Assembly (NCBI GenBank): GCA_012295275.1
Contig: CM022671.1
Span: forward strand, 23,265,322 to 23,275,321
DNA: 10,000 nt
Direction: 5' to 3'
From: Chrysomallon squamiferum
Taxonomy: Eukaryota; Mollusca; Gastropoda; Neomphalida; Peltospiridae
The position numbers and the translations under genes were made by a program. Positions 6,713 through 10,000 of this stretch are shown here, piece after piece (positions within the stretch are counted from its first letter, which is position 1; every line of letters starts with the position of its first letter). The notes below the pieces were generated by a model. The model saw nothing but the letters and a program-made list of their open reading frames with translations, made no database searches and was not told the origin of the DNA.

Positions 6713-6852
6713 CTGACTGCGCCTTGCCGCAATGGTGACGTTAAACCCACCCAAACTTCTATTATTCTCGCACAGCGGGTTGCCATAACAGTATTCTTAG
6801 AGAACGGTGTTTTCTTTCTGAAAGATGAAACCCTAATGCCACACACGTTCAC
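6713..6852 (-). CDS. Candidate exon with strong GTAAGG donor (unrecognised)
   Basis: On the minus strand, GTCAG|GTAAGG at 6717-6707 matches the 5-prime splice consensus closely, and the in-frame TAA is created by the donor itself. Upstream, CTTTCAG ends at 6853 with a pyrimidine-bearing stretch (ctccttctttatcc) before it. Between them the frame is open for 46 codons plus 2 bases. The peptide starts VNVCGIRVSSFRKKT and continues to an ATG at 6786-6784 in good context (gttATGg). From there it reads MATRCARIIEVWV then GLTSPLRQGAV, leaving in phase 2. It may be a first coding exon starting at that ATG (74 coding nt) or an internal exon. The plus strand is also open here to a stop near 6856, with only a TTG start. 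I do not recognise the protein. Confidence 0.28.
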
Positions 6853-6903
6853 CTGAAAGTTTCTTTATTTTGGATAAAGAAGGAGAATTGTCTTTTCTTT
6901 CAA

Positions 6904-6918
6904 TTTTTTTTTTTTTTT
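6904..6918 (+). repeat. T15 homopolymer
   Basis: Fifteen uninterrupted T follow tttcaa. Confidence 0.9.
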
Positions 6919-7140
6919 AAGTTTTAAATTTTTATTATTTTTTGTTAAAATAGAAGGTTTTACCTGAGGTTGGTAGTTTGAAGGTAAAAAAAATTGTCAT
7001 CTGTAGCCGTTGTTTGTCTGTCAGGTTGAATTTGAAACATCCATCGATAACTCAGTGAAATTTTTATTTGTGCTTGTGTTTAATTTCATTGTCTGTTTCT
7101 TCTTTTGTTTTGCTTGTATATGGTAATGGGAGGTTAGATA
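6919..7140. other. Unique AT-rich sequence, no gene
   Basis: No ORF with believable composition, RNA or repeat is seen. This stretch lies at the switch from T-rich to A-rich plus strand. Confidence 0.5.
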
Positions 7141-7145
7141 AAAGT

Positions 7146-7262
7146 AAAAAAAAATAATAATAATAAAGAAAGAAAAAAAACCCAAAAAGCAAACAAACAA
7201 AAATTGAATATAATAAATAAACAAATAAACAAACAAATGAATAAATAAGTAAATAAATAAAT
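7146..7262 (+). repeat. A-rich compound repeat (AAT, AAAC, AAAT)
   Basis: A runs, short (AAT)n at about 7154-7166, CAAA repeats near 7190-7202 and AAAT/AAAC repeats at 7211-7262 follow each other. This is simple sequence. Confidence 0.9.
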
Positions 7263-7359
7263 ATTTTAGAAAAAAATAAAACCTTAGTAAAAGAAATATA
7301 TAAATATTTATTATAAAATTATAGCTATAATTACATACTATTCATACACTAGACATTTT

Positions 7360-7414
7360 TATCATCATCATCATCATTATCACCATCATCATCATCATTA
7401 CCACCACCATCGTT
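7360..7414 (+). repeat. (ATC)n/(CAT)n microsatellite, degenerate
   Basis: ATC trinucleotides with ACC and ATT variants run for about 55 bp. The variants keep the triplet register. Confidence 0.9.
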
Positions 7415-8400
7415 ATTGTTTTAATTTAACTCTTAATTTGCAGAAACTCACAAATAATAATAAATGTATGGAAATAAATTAGTATTGTTGAAGTAATTAC
7501 AATAAATTAAACAATTAAAATTTACATAAAATTTAAATGATATTACGAAATTGTATTTTAAATTTATTTAATGATGAATGTTGTAAGACAAAATTTACTT
7601 ATATATAATTCATTTTACCAGAAATTTATAGTTTATCATTTTTAGAGAAATTTTCATCAAATTATTTCTGTTTCATTGTGTGCAAAAATAAATGTAACAT
7701 GTGGAATTAAAATAAGTTTACTTTAGTTTCGTATTTCTTTGGAAAAATATTAATTAAGAAAAAAAAGAAAAAGTTTTGTTTTTAAATTTCTTTTTTCATG
7801 AAAATTTGGTATAATTCCAAAAAAAAAAAAGAATTAGACAAAAGAAAAATAAATTTAAAATTGTTTTAAAAAATCATTAAGTTTAATATAATAAATAAAG
7901 GCGTTTACTAAAGCTTTGTTTTTTCTTGACAAATTAATAGAAAAGAAAGACTAAAACAAATATTAGAAACTATGTAAATAAAAACACGATAAAAACACGG
8001 TTTTCTTCAGAAACAAAGATATATTAAAAGATAAAAACAATAGAAAAAGAAAGAAACAATAAAACAAGCACTGAAACAAAAAAAATTGAAAATAAAACAC
8101 TGTTTCGTATGTTTCGATAAGCATGTAATATTTTTAAATAACAAATATTATGAACTGTAAAATAAAAAGTTCAGTAGATAACTTCGTATTTCTTCAAGAT
8201 CTTGCATTAAAAAAAAATAATAATAAAAAAATAAATAAAATATAATAAAATAAAATAAAATGATAGTAATAAAACAGTAAAACGTGAAAGTAAATAAACT
8301 TGACATTGTTTCGTATTTCTTTTCAAAAAATTAAAAAAAAAAATGAAAATAAAAACCTCATTACACAGTTTCATATTACGAAGAAAAACAAAAGAAGATG
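7415..8400 (+). repeat. A-rich region with a degenerate repeat carrying TTTCGTATTTCTT
   Basis: The plus strand is A-rich (8041-8100 has 41 A and 6 T). A motif close to GTTTCGTATTTCTT recurs at 7726-7739, 8102-8110 (shortened), 8182-8195 and 8309-8322, usually preceded by an AAATAAA-rich stretch and followed by an A-rich one. A related CAGTTTCATATTA lies near 8366-8378. Spacing varies from about 60 to 370 bp. No gene is supported. Confidence 0.45.
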
Positions 8401-8479
8401 TTCTGTGCCATTTTTTCTTTTTTTCTCTTCTTCCTTCTTTCTTCTTCTTCTACTCTTTTTATTTTTATTTTTTTAAATT

Positions 8480-8679
8480 TTTATCTTGCATCTGTAGCCA
8501 ATCTATCGCGTGTTATGCGAGACAAAACCCAGTATTTCTTTCTGCATGGGGTCGTTCATTGGATAAACACCCCTGAAGGCATTTTCTACCCAAACCAAAC
8601 TTTTCACTCCGGACTTTTCAAAATCTTCATTCTGACGGGAATCGTAGTGTTTTTGTTCGACGACGAAATGGCCAAAGGG
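8480..8679. other. Unique island, open on the plus strand but no gene called
   Basis: This is higher-complexity sequence with several CpG. A plus frame (ATG at 8398) is open through it and includes ordinary-looking stretches such as RDKTQYFFLHGVVHWINTP and FHSGLFKIFILTGIVVFLFD. The start lies in poly-T, and the frame later reads through A23 as Lys and T23 as Phe before stopping at 8787. I therefore do not call it a gene; a relic exon is possible. Confidence 0.35.
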
Positions 8680-8756
8680 AAAAAAAAAAAAAAAAAAAAA
8701 AATCCGGCGTTTGTCACTTCCCAGCTTTTCAAATTTTTTTTTTTTTTTTTTTTTTT
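8680..8756. repeat. A23 - 31-nt spacer - T23 inverted pair
   Basis: Twenty-three A at 8680-8702 and twenty-three T at 8734-8756 flank a 31-nt unique spacer. The arms are perfectly complementary, so a hairpin or cruciform is possible. It may be two retroposon tails facing each other. Confidence 0.9.
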
Positions 8757-9003
8757 GTTGCGACTTGGATACGGAGTTTTGTACTAGAAACGCAACACCA
8801 ACAAGGCCAGTGTTTGAGAGAGTTATAATCCAAATCAGCTGTTTTCCCTCTCACAGGAGAAAATGTGTGAAATTCTATCTAGGTGCGTGTAACAATAGTG
8901 CCGATGTAAACTGAGACGGTAAATATGTTATTCTTAGGTTCACTGCTTTTGTTTCGCCTTTCCTCGCGTTTGCAACAAAACGATCACATGAATTTTCCTC
9001 GTC

Positions 9004-9006
<3 letters not shown>
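8757..9006. other. Unique sequence, no supported gene
   Basis: This is complex sequence. An acceptor-like ttttccctctcacag ends at 8856 and a GTGCGT follows 26 nt later, which would bracket a 26-nt microexon, but nothing else supports it. No repeat or RNA is seen. Confidence 0.4.

Positions 9007-9076
<70 letters not shown>
9007..9076 (+). repeat. (TC)35 microsatellite
   Basis: Seventy bases of uninterrupted TC (AG/GA on the minus strand) are followed by atatgttcccggagg. The purity suggests a young and probably polymorphic locus. Open frames across it are Ser-Leu or Arg-Glu repeats and are artefacts. Confidence 0.98.
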
Positions 9077-9080
<4 letters not shown>

Positions 9081-9110
9081 GTTCCCGGAGGGGATGAACT
9101 GTACATTGAT

Positions 9111-9122
9111 AAAAAAAAAAAA
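9111..9122 (+). repeat. A12 homopolymer
   Basis: Twelve uninterrupted A are followed by GAAAGGGAGG. Confidence 0.9.
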
Positions 9123-9190
9123 GAAAGGGAGGTACTGAGTGAGGTGTTGAAATCGGGAAAGGTTTCATTCATCCAAGAAATAATACACAG

Positions 9191-9366
9191 CAACAACAAC
9201 TACAACAATAACAACTACTACTACAACTACAACTACTACTACTACTACCACTACTACCACAACTAATGCTGTAACTACTGCTAATACTAGAACTACCATT
9301 GCAACTATGACTTCCACTAACATTATTACTATAGCTACAATTACTATTACTACTACTGTCACTACA
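9191..9366 (+). repeat. Degenerate ACN trinucleotide tract
   Basis: The left part (9193-9266) is nearly pure ACA/ACT/ACC. The right part has many substitutions (gct, gta, att, atg, tcc), yet ACT/ACC triplets stay in one register to 9366. One plus frame is Thr-rich and stops at 9380-9382 without an upstream ATG. Minus frames give Val-rich and Ser-rich strings. I read all of these as consequences of the triplet period. Confidence 0.85.
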
Positions 9367-9370
9367 GGGA

Positions 9371-9600
9371 ATAGACAGTAATAAATGGTACGTATAGGAA
9401 AATAAATTATCTTCGTCAAATAGCCCAGACAAGTCTAACATAAATGAGTTATCCAAACTTAGACCTGACTGAAATGGAATAACATATAAAATCGAAAGTG
9501 TCATAGATTTTTTTCTCCCGGTCTCTGTCAGATGTGTTCTGAAACTAATAGTAAAATTAAAATTATAACGGTTTTTATTTTAATTATCCGAGTTAGGAAT
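9371..9600. other. Unique sequence, no gene
   Basis: This is moderately AT-rich complex sequence. I see no ORF, repeat or RNA. Confidence 0.5.
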
Positions 9601-9636
9601 AAGCAAAAGAAAAAAATCAACAGTTACAGAAGCAAC

Positions 9637-9760
9637 AATAATAACCATGACAACAAAAATAATAATAATTTTATAATTAATAACTAATGTTGATGAAAAT
9701 GATGATGTGTTAGTAATAATAATAACGACAACAATAGTAATAGCAGTAGTAATTATAATA
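9637..9760 (+). repeat. Degenerate AAT/GAT/AAC/AGT triplet sequence
   Basis: Short AAT, GATGAT, ACAACA and AGTAGT-type triplets form a diverged lead-in to the pure AAT repeat. Confidence 0.7.
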
Positions 9761-9761
9761 A

Positions 9762-9830
<69 letters not shown>

Positions 9831-9858
9831 TAATAATAAATAAATAAATAAATAATAT
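9762..9858 (+). repeat. (AAT)n microsatellite followed by (AAAT)n
   Basis: Pure AAT spans 9762-9826 (about 22 units). It grades into AATAAT and (AAAT)n to about 9856. Confidence 0.97.
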
Positions 9859-10000
9859 GTCTTAATTAAACAGTGTTCGATGTATTTCATAAAATATTCT
9901 AAATCTGTTCGTGAACAAAATAAAACTGCCATAACAAAGATACATTTTTTTTTCGTTCTTTTTAAATTTTAAGTTTTTATTTTATTTTTTTTCATTTCTA
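9859..10000. other. AT-rich end of window, no feature
   Basis: This is AT-rich with short T runs near 9945-9953 and 9974-9992. Nothing further can be supported. Confidence 0.5.

Noticed and set aside
7021-7236. 71-codon minus frame with a hydrophobic start
   Set aside because: The hydrophobic residues come from the A-rich AAT/AAAC compound repeat.
8398-8787. 129-codon plus ORF
   Set aside because: It begins in poly-T, reads through A23 as poly-Lys and T23 as poly-Phe. Only its middle part looks ordinary and it has no splice support.
8857-8882. 26-nt microexon between ccctctcacag and GTGCGT
   Set aside because: Two short consensus matches are expected by chance and no flanking exon is evident.
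8925-9266. Open frames through the TC repeat on both strands
   Set aside because: Ser-Leu and Arg-Glu dipeptide strings are read from the dinucleotide repeat.
9165-9504. Val-rich and Ser-rich minus open frames
   Set aside because: They are direct translations of the triplet repeat in two registers.

Overview
The window looks like nuclear, non-coding DNA of an animal. It is AT-rich, full of microsatellites (TATG, TC, TTA, TTTA, AAAT, AAT, CTT, CAT, ACT types) and long A or T homopolymers. I see no operon-like gene packing, no ribosome binding sites, no rRNA or tRNA, no CRISPR array, and no recognisable transposase, integrase or reverse transcriptase. This texture fits a large, repeat-rich invertebrate genome; a mollusc such as a cephalopod is my best guess. 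That guess rests on texture alone, and the window is most likely intergenic or intronic.

Layout: 1-890 is mostly unique, CpG-containing sequence with a 23-nt A run. 893-1086 is a TATG microsatellite with a 42-bp higher-order unit. 1087-1733 is a second CpG-containing island. 1734-2600 is mixed unique and simple sequence with a (TC)n tract. 2600-3090 is AT-rich. 3093-3400 is a third island. 3450-3970 is simple sequence ending in an exact 46-bp tandem duplication. 4100-6540 is strongly pyrimidine/T-rich on the + strand, interrupted by an island at 4340-4600. 6575-6860 is another island. 7140-8400 is A-rich on the + strand with a degenerate repeat. 8480-9000 is an island containing an A23/T23 inverted pair. 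9007-9076 is pure (TC)35. 9190-9366 is a degenerate ACN triplet tract. 9371-9600 is unique, and the end is (AAT)n and AT-rich.

No gene can be called with confidence. The best coding-like signals are short open stretches inside the islands, mostly on the minus strand. These are an open frame running off the left edge (335 to beyond 1), a possible terminal exon at 2372-2241, a possible exon at 3247-3093, and a possible exon at 6852-6713. The last has a strong GTAAGG donor and a well-placed ATG. I do not recognise any of these proteins. The exons at 6852-6713 and 3247 have compatible splice phases, so one minus-strand gene is conceivable but unproven. A plus-strand open stretch at 4349-4593 follows a good acceptor-like signal but overlaps a minus-strand alternative.

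The other observations are structural: exact tandem duplications, diverged minisatellite-like families, a reversal of strand composition across the window, and four homopolymers of exactly 23 nt.
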